Part shown: positions 48,662-58,255 of the stretch, piece after piece
Layout: each line of letters starts with the position of its first letter
How positions within the stretch are numbered: position 1 is the first letter of the stretch
Assembly (NCBI RefSeq): GCF_003121625.1
Contig: NZ_QDDJ01000018.1
Span: 1 to 64,000 of the forward strand
Direction: 5' to 3'
Length of the DNA stretch: 64,000 nucleotides
Origin: Ornithinimicrobium cavernae
GTDB taxonomy: Bacteria > Actinomycetota > Actinomycetes > Actinomycetales > Dermatophilaceae
Translations under genes and position numbers: made by a program
Notes under the pieces: generated by a model
What the model was told of the DNA's origin: nothing
Databases searched by the model: none
Seen by the model: only the letters and a program-made list of their open reading frames with translations

Positions 48662-49552
48662 GTGACAATGCCAGGTATGCCGTTCAGCACCTGGCCCGAA
48701 TTCGGCACCTGGCTCCTGGGGGCACCCCTGCTGGTGCTGGTGACGATCCTCCTGGCCCTCGTCGCCCGCTGGCTCAGCCACCGGGCGATCCGCACCGTCG
48801 TCGACAACGCGGTGCGGCGGGCCGAGGACAACCGGCTCAGCACGAGCGGCCGGCTGCTCGGCGTCGCGGCCGAGCGACGGCGCCAGCGGGCGCTCACCAT
48901 GGGCTCACTGCTGCGCAGCGTGGCGACCTTCGTGGTCGCCACCATCGCGGTCCTCACCGTGATGTCGCTGGTCGGGCTGCCGCTGGGACCACTCCTGGCC
49001 AGCGCCGGCGTGGGCGGCGTCGCCCTGGGCTTCGGGGCGCAGTCGCTGGTCAAGGACTTCCTGTCCGGGATCTTCATGATCATCGAGGACCAGTACGGCG
49101 TGGGCGACGTCATCGACACCGGCGAGGCGGTCGGCACCGTCGAGGAGGTGACGCTGCGGGTCACCCGCCTGCGCGATGCGGCGGGCGTCGTCTGGTTCAT
49201 CCGCAACGGGGAGATCATCCGGATCGGCAACCAGAGCCAGGGCTGGGCCATGGCGACCATCGACCTGCAGGTCGCCGCGACCGAGGACCCCGCCCGCGTC
49301 ATCCCCCTCGTCGAGCGCGTCGTCGCCGAGTTCTATGCCGACCCGGAGTCCGCCGCCAAGCTGCTCGAGCCGCCGACCGTGGCGGGTGTCGAGTCGGTCG
49401 CGGCCGGGGCGATGACGATCCGTGTCTTCGCCAAGTGCGTGCCGGGCCAGCAGTGGGGCGTGCCGCGCCAGATCCGTGAGAAGGCCAAGGCCACCTTCGA
49501 CGCCGAGGGCGTGCGCCTGCCGCCGGTCACCTTCGGCGCACCCCCGTCCTGA
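48662..49552 (+). CDS. MscS-family mechanosensitive channel
   Basis: 296 aa. Three N-terminal membrane helices; the pore helix is visible as LLASAGVGGVALGFGAQSLV followed by the MscS beta-domain (QYGVGDVIDTGEAVGTVEEV). It releases solutes on osmotic downshock. GTG 48662 is used; ATGs at 48668 and 48677 are possible. Its 3' end is followed by four 32-bp repeats. Confidence 0.9.
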   Translation: MTMPGMPFSTWPEFGTWLLGAPLLVLVTILLALVARWLSHRAIRTVVDNAVRRAEDNRLSTSGRLLGVAAERRRQRALTMGSLLRSVATFVVATIAVLTVMSLVGLPLGPLLASAGVGGVALGFGAQSLVKDFLSGIFMIIEDQYGVGDVIDTGEAVGTVEEVTLRVTRLRDAAGVVWFIRNGEIIRIGNQSQGWAMATIDLQVAATEDPARVIPLVERVVAEFYADPESAAKLLEPPTVAGVESVAAGAMTIRVFAKCVPGQQWGVPRQIREKAKATFDAEGVRLPPVTFGAPPS

Positions 49553-49573
49553 CCACCCCACCCTTCGACCGAC

Positions 49574-49720
49574 CTCACCGGCACCCGCTCCCAGTCCCAC
49601 CGAGCGCACCGGCACCCGCTCCCTCATCCCACCGAGCAGACCGGCACCCGCTCCCTGGCCTCACCGAGCGCACCGGCCACCCGCCCCCCAACCCCCGTTC
49701 CCCAATCCCACCGAGCGTGT
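49574..49720. repeat. Four ~32-bp tandem repeats between mscS and ArsR gene
   Basis: ACCGGCACCCGCTCC begins at 49577, 49608 and 49640, with a degenerate copy at 49672; each is preceded or followed by CACCGAGCGCA-like sequence. The 15-mer recurs inside the MFS gene end (51563-51577), and CCCACCGAGCGCAC (49596-49609) matches, inverted, the repeats of the DUF4233 gene tail at 13.3 kb. Confidence 0.82.
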
Positions 49721-49723
49721 GAA

Positions 49724-49761
49724 CATCCTAAAGAACTCTTGCGCAACAGTTCTTTAGGATG
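49724..49761. promoter_or_regulatory. 38-bp near-perfect inverted repeat, ArsR operator
   Basis: Arms CATCCTAAAGAACT and AGTTCTTTAGGATG (14 bp, perfect) flank CTTGCGCAAC, itself palindromic except its outer pair. Strikingly AT-rich for this genome. The right arm includes the first possible ATG of the ArsR gene, so binding would block its own transcription or translation. Confidence 0.9.
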
Positions 49762-50346
49762 CATGATGGAGACATGCCCTCTCCCGACCAGCCCATCTCA
49801 GACCCCGAGCGGATCCGCGCGCTGGCTCACCCGGTGCGCCTCGAGCTGCTGGACTTCCTCGGCGACGTCGAGGACGCCACGGCGACCCAGTGCGCCGAGC
49901 ACATCGGCGAGTCCGTCGCCAGCTGCTCCTTCCACCTGCGGATGCTGCACAAGTACGGCTACATCGAACGGGCCGAGTCCCGCGGCCGGGAGAAGCCCTG
50001 GCGGGTCATCCCCGGCGGCTACGACCTGCGTCCCCAGGAGGGGCAGCCCGGGTCGGTGACGGCCGTCTCGGAGGTCGCCTCGCTGCACATGCTGCGGGAG
50101 ACCGAACGGGTCCGTCGCTATCTCGCTGCCCTGGGGCAGGAGACCTCCGCGTGGATGAACGCCTCCACGGTCACCTCGGGCTCGTTCTGGGCGACGGCCG
50201 AGGAGACCGCGCAGTACTCCGAGGACCTCCGCCGGCTGAGCGAGCGCTTCGCCGGCCGGTCGGAGGACCCCTCACTCCGCCCGCCCGGCGCTCGCCAGGT
50301 GCGCATGTTCGGCACCGTCAACCCCGATCCGGAGGATCCGTCATGA
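49759..50346 (+). CDS. ArsR-type winged-helix regulator
   Basis: 195 aa. Winged helix at about residues 15-95: RIRALAHPVRLELLDFLGD, then ATQCAEHIGESVASCSFHLR (recognition helix) and YIERAESRGREKPWRV (wing). The C-terminal helical region (SEVASLHMLRETERVRRYLAAL) may be a ligand or dimerisation part. Start 49759 lies in the operator; ATG 49774 is an alternative. It overlaps the MFS start (ATGA), so it probably controls MFS and globin as one operon. Confidence 0.87.
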   Translation: MHDGDMPSPDQPISDPERIRALAHPVRLELLDFLGDVEDATATQCAEHIGESVASCSFHLRMLHKYGYIERAESRGREKPWRVIPGGYDLRPQEGQPGSVTAVSEVASLHMLRETERVRRYLAALGQETSAWMNASTVTSGSFWATAEETAQYSEDLRRLSERFAGRSEDPSLRPPGARQVRMFGTVNPDPEDPS

Positions 50347-51596
50347 CCACGCCTCAGAGCATGCCGACCACGCGGAGGCGGGGCCCCGCTGCCCTGCAGA
50401 GCCCTGGCTTCCGACGGCTGACCACGGCCTGGGTCTTCACCAACCTGGCCGACAGCGCCCTCTACCTGATGCTCGCGGTCTGGCTCAAGGACCTGACCGG
50501 TTCCGACGCCGCGGCCGCCCTCACCTTCGTGATGCTCGGTGTCCCCGCGCTGCTCGCGCCGGTCCTCGGCCAGGTCGCCGACCGGTTCTCCCGCAAACGC
50601 ACCCTGGTGCTCGCCAACCTCGCCGTCGCCGCGGTGGTGCTGACGCTGCTGCTGGTCGACTCGGCCAGCCAGATCGTGTGGATCTATGGGGTGGTGCTGG
50701 CCTACGCCATGGTCGCCTACCTGACCGCCGCCGCCCAGACCGGCCTCGTCCGTGACCTCCTGCCCGACGAGCACCTCGCCTCGGGGAACGGCCTGCTCTC
50801 CAGCATCGACCAGTCGCTGCGCCTGGTCTCCCCGCTGCTCGGCACCGCCCTGTATGCCGTATGGGGCCCCCACGCCGTGGTCCTGCTCACCGCCGGGGCG
50901 TTCGTCGTCGCCGCCGGCCTGCTGACGACCGTGCAGGTGCGCGAGTCCGAGCCGGAGACCGCGGACCAGCGGGGCACCTACTGGACGCAGCTGACGGCGG
51001 GCTTCCGGCACCTGGCGGGCATCCCCGTCCTCGGTCGCCTGACGATCATCCTCGCGATCGCCTTCGGCGTGACCGGCCTGGTCAACGTCGCGATCTTCCC
51101 GATCATCGAGCAGGGGCTCGGGCTCCAGCCGGAGTCGCTGGGACCGCTGGTCAGCATCCAGGGCCTGGGGGCGGTCGTCGCGGGCCTGACCGCGGCCGCC
51201 GTGATCAGCCGGTGGGGTGAGGTGCGGGTGTTCGCCATCGGCGTCGTCCTCCTGGCCCTCGGGATGGCCCCCACGATGACCTCCAGTCTCCCGGCGGTGG
51301 TCGTCGGCCTCGCCGCCGTGGGCTTCGGGGTCACGTGGACCGTCGTCTCCTTCATCACGCTGCGGCAGCGGCTCACCCCGCCCAGGCTGCAGGGACGCAC
51401 GGGCGCCGCGACCGCGATCGCCATCAACCTGCCCCAGACACTCGTCACCCTCGTCGGCGCGGCGGTCCTGGGCCTGGTCGACTACCGGTTGCTGATCCTG
51501 GTGACGGTGGTCATCGCCCTGGTCTCGCTGGTCCTCCTGCCGCGGTCCGGACGGGATTCGGCACCGGCACCCGCTCCTGAGACACTGGCCGGGTGA
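50343..51596 (+). CDS. MFS transporter (efflux type)
   Basis: 417 aa with 12 hydrophobic helices. The loop between helices 2 and 3 has GQVADRFSRKRTLVLAN, the MFS motif A. Related to MFS_3/EntS-like exporters often paired with ArsR regulators. ATG 50343. Substrate unknown. The C-terminal codons carry a copy of the 15-mer found in the upstream repeats. Confidence 0.88.
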   Translation: MTTPQSMPTTRRRGPAALQSPGFRRLTTAWVFTNLADSALYLMLAVWLKDLTGSDAAAALTFVMLGVPALLAPVLGQVADRFSRKRTLVLANLAVAAVVLTLLLVDSASQIVWIYGVVLAYAMVAYLTAAAQTGLVRDLLPDEHLASGNGLLSSIDQSLRLVSPLLGTALYAVWGPHAVVLLTAGAFVVAAGLLTTVQVRESEPETADQRGTYWTQLTAGFRHLAGIPVLGRLTIILAIAFGVTGLVNVAIFPIIEQGLGLQPESLGPLVSIQGLGAVVAGLTAAAVISRWGEVRVFAIGVVLLALGMAPTMTSSLPAVVVGLAAVGFGVTWTVVSFITLRQRLTPPRLQGRTGAATAIAINLPQTLVTLVGAAVLGLVDYRLLILVTVVIALVSLVLLPRSGRDSAPAPAPETLAG

Positions 51597-51997
51597 GCCA
51601 GGCAGAGCAGGAGCAGACACAGACCTACTACGAGCGGGTCGGTGGACACGAGACGTTCGTCAAGCTGGTCCACGAGTTCTACAAGGGCGTCGCAACCGAC
51701 GAGCCGCTGCGGGAGATGTACCCCGAGGAGGACCTGGGCCCGGCCGAGGTCCGGTTACGGATGTTCCTGGAGCAGTACTGGGGCGGCCCCAAGACCTACT
51801 CCGAGCAGCGCGGCCACCCCCGACTGCGGATGCGCCACATCGAGTTCAAGGTGACACCGACCCAGCGGGACCGCTGGCTCACCCACATGAACGCCGCCAT
51901 CGACACCCTCGGCCTCGCCCCGATGGACGACGAGCTGATGCGCGGCTACATGGCGCACGCGGCCAACTTCATGGTCAACGCCCACGACGACGACTGA
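51593..51997 (+). CDS. glbO: Truncated hemoglobin, group II (GlbO type)
   Basis: 134 aa globin. YYERVGGHETFVKLVHEFY at the N-terminus, the CD/E region FLEQYWGGPKTYSEQRGHPRLR and the proximal His in LRMRHIEFKV identify a type 2 truncated hemoglobin. It binds oxygen and possibly nitric oxide or peroxide. The GTG start overlaps the MFS stop (GTGA), an unusual coupling of a transporter with a globin. Confidence 0.93.
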   Translation: MSQAEQEQTQTYYERVGGHETFVKLVHEFYKGVATDEPLREMYPEEDLGPAEVRLRMFLEQYWGGPKTYSEQRGHPRLRMRHIEFKVTPTQRDRWLTHMNAAIDTLGLAPMDDELMRGYMAHAANFMVNAHDDD

Positions 51998-52081
51998 TCA
52001 GGCCGTATGCCGTGGTGCCGGTGACCGGACCCGCTCACTTGGTGAGGGGCAGCCGGGAGAGCTGGACGGTCATCCAGACAC

Positions 52082-53042
52082 GTGCCCGACAACTACCCAG
52101 GGATACGTCGAATCGTGGGTAGAAGCCGTGCCCGTGCCACCCGCCTCCACGCGGCCGCGGAGAGGTTGACCCCGGACGACGACCGTTCCGAGCGCCACGT
52201 CCGGCCGCTCCCCCGGCCGGTGCCACGGACCCGCTCGGCCTGGTCATGGCACGACGCCGACGGCCGCGGCGACTGGCTCCTCAACGTCGAGCACGTGGGG
52301 GCTGAGGACGCACCCGTCCGGACGGTCCGGCAGCGTGCGCTACCCGGACTGGCAGCAGATCCTCGTCGACCTCGTCCACCACGAACGCGACGACCGACCG
52401 TTGATCCTGGTCGGCGCCAGCATGGGCGGGATGCTGGCCCTCGACACCGCGGCCCGCTCCGGCCTGGCGGACCGGGTCATCGTGACCTGCCTGCTGGACA
52501 GCACCCAGCCGGAGGTCCGCGCCGGGATCGTCCGGTGCCCCTGGCTGGCCACGCTCGGCCTCCCCCTGCTGCACCTCGCCCGCGGTCCCCTCGCGCGCCT
52601 GCCCCTGCCGATCCGCTGGCTGACGCCGATGGCGACGATCTCGAACTCGCCCGGCCTGTCAGCCGAGGTGCTGGAGGACCGCCGCGGTGGCCGCGGCGCG
52701 ATGCCTTTGGGGTGGTACCGCACCTTCCTGACGTCCGGCCCGGCCGTGCCGCCCGAGACGGTCAGCCGGCCACCCGTCATACTCCTCCATCCCGACGAGG
52801 ACCGGTGGACCGCACCGGGGCTCAGCGAGGCCTTTCTCGCGGCGCTGCCCGCGCCCACCCGGGCCGTGCGGCTGGAAGGTTGCGGACACTTCCCCGTCGA
52901 GGAGCCAGGTTTCCAACAGCTGCTCGACGAGGTGGCGGCTGAACTGTCCGCGACCCGAGCAGGCCGTCCAGCAGCGTCAGGGACGGTGGAGGGTCACCAG
53001 CACCGAGCCCACGTCGTCAGGGCTCTGCCTGCTGGAGCCTAG
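52082..53042 (+). pseudogene. Alpha/beta hydrolase with internal deletion and frameshift
   Basis: An N-terminal part (LHAAAERLTPDDDRSERHV ... WHDADGRGDWLLNVEHVG, to about 52325) is in one frame, and the rest (SVRYPDWQQILVDLV, then nucleophile GASMGGM, acid HPDED, base GCGHF) is in another from about 52329. Between GAEDAPVR and GSVRYPDW the usual oxyanion-loop HG segment and following strand-helix-strand, about 40-50 residues, are missing. The catalytic triad survives, but the fold would lack its first core elements. The 3' end overlaps the convergent protease gene by 66 bases. Confidence 0.72.
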
Positions 53043-55952
53043 GTCGACGGCCCCGACCCAGACGTCACCTGACTCGAGCGACGGCAGCGCCCAGTCGAAC
53101 CTCAGGTCGAACGGTGTGTCCGCCGCGACCTTGCCCGGGCCGCTCGCCGTCAGGTTCCCGGCATCGGCACCGGGGACCACGGCGATGGTCAGATCCGCCT
53201 CGTCCGCAACCTGGCCCGAGAGCCAGTTCTGCACCATCACCCAGTAGGTCCCGCCCTCCGGGTCGGCGACCGTGCAGCCCTCGATCGGTCCGGCCGTCGC
53301 TGAGCTACACAGCTCCTCCCCCGCCTGGGCGACCCCGTCCCCGTTGCTGTCGATGCCGACAAACAGGTCCAGGTCGTTGGCGGTGGTGCGGCCGATGTCG
53401 GCTGCGATCACCCTGGACCCGGCAGGCACCTCGACCAGCGTGGTGTGGGTGCCGACGGTCGTGTCGTAGGGGTCGAGCATCGTCGGGTCCTGCGGCACCA
53501 GGACGGTCTCGCGCACCCCCTGCTGCAGGCCCGCGACCGTGACCTGCAGACTCCTGACGTCGATGGGGCTGGTCACCGTCTCGGTGTGCGAACCGGTGGC
53601 GGCGCCGGCCTCGATGTCGATCGAGTCGCCACCGGCGCCGGCGGGTCGTACTGCGACGGGGAAGTGCGCCTCGGGGACCGTGGTGCTGCCCGCTGCCGTG
53701 AAGCGGACGGCCCCGAAGGTCCACGTGCCGACTGACCGACCGCTGACGTCGGCCGTGACCTTCACGGCGACCTGCTCTCCCGGCTGCACCGTGAACCGGC
53801 GCGGCGAGACGGTCAGCCCGACATCACCCTCGGTGGTGGCCCGCCAGGTCACTGCCGTGTCGCCCGGGTTGCGGACCAGCCGCGTCCAGGAACACGTCCC
53901 GCGGCACTCGTCCTCACCCAGACTGGGCAGGTTGAGGGTGCTCGGGTCGCCGCCCTGTGCCGGGTCAGCCGCCAGGTAGTCGGCGCCCGGGACGTCCAGG
54001 ACCATCCCGGCACGGGCCGCCCGGGTCAGGTCCACCCGCCCGGCGCCCTCGTCGAAGGGGTCGGCCTGGGTGGTGCCGTCGTCCTTGCGGACGACCTTGT
54101 CGAGGCCGGTCACCATGAGGGCGGACTGCACCTCGGCGGGCGTCCACTCCGGCTGGAGCGCACGCACCAGCGCCGCGGCCCCCGCCGCGTGCGGGCTGGA
54201 CATCGAGGTGCCGGACATGAGCCCGAACTCGGGGCCGGCGGTGGGGTCGACGGTGTGGACGGCCGCCAGGATGTCCACGCCCGGGGCGATGACGTCCGGC
54301 TTGATGACACCGGGAACGGACAGGTTGGGCCCGCGGGAGCTGAAGCCTGCGGTGATGTCACCGAGGCTCGCCTCGTTGGTCACGACCGTCCCGGTGATCG
54401 AGCCGGTGTGACCGTCCCCGCCGTCCCGCATCCACGCCGCCAGCCGGGCGCCGTCGGTGTATCCGAGGTGCACCGCCGGCAGCACGTGCGGGTCGGCGAC
54501 GGTGGACTCGCCGTCGGCCTCGGTGTTCACCAGGATCATGCCGCCGGCACCACCGAGCTGGACGTTGGTGCCCTTCTCCACCCTGGGGTTGACACCGCGC
54601 TCGCAGACCACGATCTGGCCGTCGAACGTGCCCGGCAGGAACGGCTGGAGGCACTGGGCGTCGCCGAACGCCCTGGCATCCGCGAGTGCCGCGGGGCCGT
54701 AGCCGGCGGTCATGCTCCGGCCCACGAGCTCGCCCGGAGGGGTCGACGCGCCACCGCTGAGGCCCGCGACCGAGTTGATGATCGCCCGGTCGTGCGAGGC
54801 GGCACCCACGCCGAGGACCCATGGCGCGTCGGCGGGTGAGCCGATGGTCTCGGCGCCGGGGCCCTCGTTGCCGGCCGAGGTCGCCACGAAGACGCCGGCC
54901 TCGCGAGCCGCCAGGAACGCGAGAGCGTCAGCATCGCCCCACGGGTCGCTGGAGCCGCCACCGATGGAGTAGTTGATGACGTCCACCCCGTCGGCCGTGG
55001 CCTGGTCGATCGCCGCGACGAGGCTGGGCGAAAGGCAGGTGCCCGCGGGGGTGCAGGCCTTGTAGGCGATGAGGTTGGCGTGCGGCGCGACCCCGGAGAC
55101 CGGGCGCTCGAGCGCGATGGTCGGGGCCTTCACGACGGCGTCCACCACATTGCCACCGGACGTGGAGGCGGTGTGGCTGCCGTGGCCGTGCTCGTCGTTG
55201 GGCCCCGTGCCGGTGAGGTCCCAGACGCCGATCAGCTTGTCGTTGCACAGCGGTGCACCGGTGAGGGGGTCACAGAGCCCGTAGAAGGTGTCGCGCGGGT
55301 TGTCGTGGTCGTGGCCGTCGCCACCCACGTCCGCGAACGACGGGTGGTCGTGGTTGATCCCGGTGTCGATGACCCCGATGACCACACCCTCTCCCATCGA
55401 GGCGGCGCCGCCGGGACCAGCGGTCCCGTCCCACAGCCCGGGGGCACCGATCCACTCGGGCCCGGCGTCGGTCTGCACCTCCCGCGCGAACGGTGCCTCG
55501 ACCTCGGCCACGCCCGGCAACCCGCGCAGCCGCTCGGCCTGGGCCTGCGTGACGTGGACCGCGACACCGTTGAGGGCGTGGGAGTAGCGGTGCTCGACCT
55601 CGGGCCTCTCCCCGAGAGCCAGGGTCGCGGCGGTCAGGAACGCGTCCTGCTCGGTGCGGAGATGGGCCAGGTAGGCGCGGGACGCAGGGGACGAGACGTC
55701 GAGCCGCGTCTCACCAGTCGTCCGAGGGGTCGTGGCCGAGAGGCCGGCGATGCCGCCGCGATACGTCGCGAGGGGCGGGTCGACCAGCCGCACGATGTGC
55801 GGGGCAGCGGCCAGCTCCTCGGTCGTGGTCGAGGCGCTGGCGACCTCGGACGTCGGCTCGGGGCTCTCGACGATGGCGGTGGACAGGGTGGCCGGTCCGA
55901 GGGCCAGCACGGGAAGCGCCGCAAGCAGAGCAGCGGAACGCGATCTCAACAC
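52977..55952 (-). CDS. Secreted subtilisin-like serine protease (S8)
   Basis: 991 aa. Signal peptide (residues 1-26), I9-type propeptide (about 50-160), catalytic Asp196 in VIGVIDTGIN, His257 in HGHGSHTAS, Asn360 in TSAGNEG, Ser581 in SGTSMSSPHAAG; a PA-type insert lies at about 400-520. A Fn3-like and a C-terminal beta domain follow, with a Ca-binding-like DSNGDGVAQAGEE loop. GTG 55952 has AGGAG five bases upstream. No sortase motif; probably released outside the cell. Confidence 0.92.
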   Translation of the reverse strand: MLRSRSAALLAALPVLALGPATLSTAIVESPEPTSEVASASTTTEELAAAPHIVRLVDPPLATYRGGIAGLSATTPRTTGETRLDVSSPASRAYLAHLRTEQDAFLTAATLALGERPEVEHRYSHALNGVAVHVTQAQAERLRGLPGVAEVEAPFAREVQTDAGPEWIGAPGLWDGTAGPGGAASMGEGVVIGVIDTGINHDHPSFADVGGDGHDHDNPRDTFYGLCDPLTGAPLCNDKLIGVWDLTGTGPNDEHGHGSHTASTSGGNVVDAVVKAPTIALERPVSGVAPHANLIAYKACTPAGTCLSPSLVAAIDQATADGVDVINYSIGGGSSDPWGDADALAFLAAREAGVFVATSAGNEGPGAETIGSPADAPWVLGVGAASHDRAIINSVAGLSGGASTPPGELVGRSMTAGYGPAALADARAFGDAQCLQPFLPGTFDGQIVVCERGVNPRVEKGTNVQLGGAGGMILVNTEADGESTVADPHVLPAVHLGYTDGARLAAWMRDGGDGHTGSITGTVVTNEASLGDITAGFSSRGPNLSVPGVIKPDVIAPGVDILAAVHTVDPTAGPEFGLMSGTSMSSPHAAGAAALVRALQPEWTPAEVQSALMVTGLDKVVRKDDGTTQADPFDEGAGRVDLTRAARAGMVLDVPGADYLAADPAQGGDPSTLNLPSLGEDECRGTCSWTRLVRNPGDTAVTWRATTEGDVGLTVSPRRFTVQPGEQVAVKVTADVSGRSVGTWTFGAVRFTAAGSTTVPEAHFPVAVRPAGAGGDSIDIEAGAATGSHTETVTSPIDVRSLQVTVAGLQQGVRETVLVPQDPTMLDPYDTTVGTHTTLVEVPAGSRVIAADIGRTTANDLDLFVGIDSNGDGVAQAGEELCSSATAGPIEGCTVADPEGGTYWVMVQNWLSGQVADEADLTIAVVPGADAGNLTASGPGKVAADTPFDLRFDWALPSLESGDVWVGAVDLGSSRQSPDDVGSVLVTLHRP

Positions 55953-56225
55953 TTTCGCTCCTATGAAGGTTTTCCCCTGCGCGAGCAGGCTAGGCCGAAA
56001 CTCCCCGGTAGCACCCAGGTCATACGAACACGGCACTCAGAATTGACCGGCTCTTTACTGCTGGAGTCCTCCCTCCCGCCGGGCGGTGCTGACCCGGGCG
56101 GAGCGGGGCCGCCGAGGCCTCCATCACTATCCACAGGCGACGGACGCCCTGTCCGTGCCGTGTGCCACCGTGGGCACCGGGATGAGGTCCGCCGACGGGG
56201 CGGGGCACGACGAGGAGGGGATCGT

Positions 56226-57404
56226 ATGTCGACAGGTGGGGCCGGCACGAGAGGCACCGGCGGCCCGGGGCCGCAGTTGGGGCGGTTGGTCCAGGAGGCG
56301 TGGGCGAGGGGCTGGGAGCCGGTTGACCTGCACCGCGTCGCCACCCGCGTGGAGTCTGCGCTCGTCGCGGACCTGCTCGGCGACCTGATGGCGGCCGACG
56401 TGGCCAGGTATGCGCCGGTGACCGTTGATGCCCGGTGGAAGGCCCAGCTGGAGGAGATCGGCGCGTTCGTGTGGTGGCGTCCCGAGGAGGAGCCGGTGAC
56501 CGCACGAGCCGCTCGTGCCAACGGTGGCTGGGCGGCGGTCAGCCGGGCTGCCGCCCTGCTGGAGGTGACGCTCAAGGTCCTGCCGCCGATCGAGCAGCTG
56601 TCCGCGCGACCGGGCGAGGCGACGCCACGGCAGGCGCCCGGGCCAGAGGTCGACCAGCGCCTGCTCAGCAGGGTGCGGATGATGCTGGCCAAGGCCGAGT
56701 CGACCACGTTCCCGGCGGAGGCCGAGACCTTCACGGCCGCCGCCCAGAAGCTGATGACGCGCCACAGCATCGACCGTGCCCTGCTCGACCGGGACGCTGG
56801 TGGTGGCGACGGACCCGCCGCCATCCGCGTGGGGGTGGACCGCCCCTACGAGTCGGCCCGCTTCCAGCTGGTCTCGGCGATCGCCGGGGCAAATCGGTGC
56901 ACCGCGGTGTGGCAGAAGGGCCTCGGCTTCAGCACGGTCGTCGGCTTCCCGACCGACCTGCGCGCCGTGGAGCTGCTGTTCACCTCCCTCATGGTCCAGG
57001 CCACGACCGCCATGACAGCCGCGGGGTCACGGGAGCACTGGACCGGCCAGAACCGCACGCGCTCGTTCCGCCGCAGCTTCCTCACCGCCTTCGCCGTGCG
57101 GATCGGCGAGCGCCTGGAGCTGGCTGCCCGGGAGGGTCAGCAGGAGTGGGCGGACGCCGAGTCGCTGGAGTCCGGGGGCGACGTGTCCCGACAGTGCGCC
57201 GGTGACCGCGCGACGGACAGGAGCGACCGCACGTCACTGGTGCTGGCCGCGCGCGACCAGGAGGTGGAGGCAGCCGTGGCGGAGCGGTTCCCGCGCCTGC
57301 AGACCCGACGGAGCCGGGCGTCGCTGGACCCGGAGGGCTGGGTGTCGGGCACCTCGGCCGCAGACCGTGCGGACCTCGGGGCTCCCGGGCGCCTCGCGAC
57401 CTGA
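56226..57404 (+). CDS. DUF2786-domain protein
   Basis: 392 aa. The DUF2786 motif is at about residues 143-185: LLSRVRMMLAKAESTTFPAE, then AETFTAAAQKLMTRHSID. A hydrophilic N-terminal region and an Arg-rich C-terminus surround it. Function unknown; the family is common in actinobacteria and some phages. ATG 56226 lies 273 bases from the divergent protease; I see no operator in that spacer. Confidence 0.82.
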   Translation: MSTGGAGTRGTGGPGPQLGRLVQEAWARGWEPVDLHRVATRVESALVADLLGDLMAADVARYAPVTVDARWKAQLEEIGAFVWWRPEEEPVTARAARANGGWAAVSRAAALLEVTLKVLPPIEQLSARPGEATPRQAPGPEVDQRLLSRVRMMLAKAESTTFPAEAETFTAAAQKLMTRHSIDRALLDRDAGGGDGPAAIRVGVDRPYESARFQLVSAIAGANRCTAVWQKGLGFSTVVGFPTDLRAVELLFTSLMVQATTAMTAAGSREHWTGQNRTRSFRRSFLTAFAVRIGERLELAAREGQQEWADAESLESGGDVSRQCAGDRATDRSDRTSLVLAARDQEVEAAVAERFPRLQTRRSRASLDPEGWVSGTSAADRADLGAPGRLAT

Positions 57405-57419
57405 CCCGAGGACCAGTGC

Positions 57420-58187
57420 TCAGCGGCGCGTGGGCCTCGCCTGCCGGGCGTCAGCGCGCGCCGCCAGCCCCTCGATCAACAGCTCGAGCCCGAAGGCGTA
57501 CTCAAAGTCCACGCCCTGGGTCTCCTCGGTCACCGGTCCCCCGACGTAACCGCCGGACAGGAACAGCGGCGCGGCGAAGGGCAGCCGTGCCGGCGTGATC
57601 ACCTCGCCCAGCTCACTCATCGCCTCGGGGCCGAACTCCAGGTCCTCCTGCCCGGCGAGATCACGCTCGAGGGTCGCGAACGCGGACACGTAGGAGCTCA
57701 CCGCGAGGATGATGCCGATCCGCTCCTGGTCGGTCAGGTCCAGGCCGTCCACGGCCTCCAGCCCCCGGTCGACGATCTCTACCGACCCGGGCAGGAGCAC
57801 CGACACCGGCCCCCGGACGATCTCGAGCATCCAGGGGTGCGCCTGGTAGGTCGAGCGCAGCTGGCTGGCCCACACCCGGAGCCGGTCGCGCCAGTCGGCT
57901 GCGGGCTCGACCCGTGCGGGCAGGAGCACCTCGGAACCGGCCATCAGCATGAGCAGCTCGTCCTTGTTGGCCACGTAGCGGTAGAGCGACATCGTCGTGA
58001 AGCCCAGGGACTCGGCCAGGCGCTGCATCGTCAGGGCGGCCAGCCCGTCCTCGTCGGCGATCTCGATCGCCCGCTCGACGATGCGTTCGTGGCTGAGCCC
58101 GCGCGCGGGCCCGCGCTGCGGCGCCGCGTGGGTGCCCCAGGCAATGGCCACCACGCGCGGGAGCCCCGACTCGGTTGTCTCGCCCAT
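57420..58187 (-). CDS. TetR-family regulator of drug-exporter type
   Basis: 255 aa. HTH at about residues 35-80 (SHERIVERAIEIADEDG, then TTMSLYRYVANKDELL); the C-terminal domain is TetR_C_1, as in regulators of DrrAB-like exporters. Divergent from such an exporter with a palindromic operator in the 68-bp spacer, so it is probably its repressor. Confidence 0.9.
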   Translation of the reverse strand: MGETTESGLPRVVAIAWGTHAAPQRGPARGLSHERIVERAIEIADEDGLAALTMQRLAESLGFTTMSLYRYVANKDELLMLMAGSEVLLPARVEPAADWRDRLRVWASQLRSTYQAHPWMLEIVRGPVSVLLPGSVEIVDRGLEAVDGLDLTDQERIGIILAVSSYVSAFATLERDLAGQEDLEFGPEAMSELGEVITPARLPFAAPLFLSGGYVGGPVTEETQGVDFEYAFGLELLIEGLAARADARQARPTRR

Positions 58188-58231
58188 AGCCCCACAGTAT
58201 GCAGCGGGCCGGTTTTTTCGTCTACGCCGCA

Positions 58232-58254
58232 CACTATGTATGTCATACTCAGTG
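58232..58254. promoter_or_regulatory. TetR operator before the ABC exporter
   Basis: The core GTATGTCATAC (58238-58248) is a perfect palindrome and is flanked symmetrically by CACT and AGTG; two central-flank pairs mismatch. It ends two bases before the exporter start codon. Confidence 0.8.
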
Positions 58255-58255
58255 C

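Noticed and set aside
46813-49479. 888-residue plus-strand open frame over malQ and mscS
   Set aside because: It runs antisense to malQ and then out of frame in mscS; no domain is visible.
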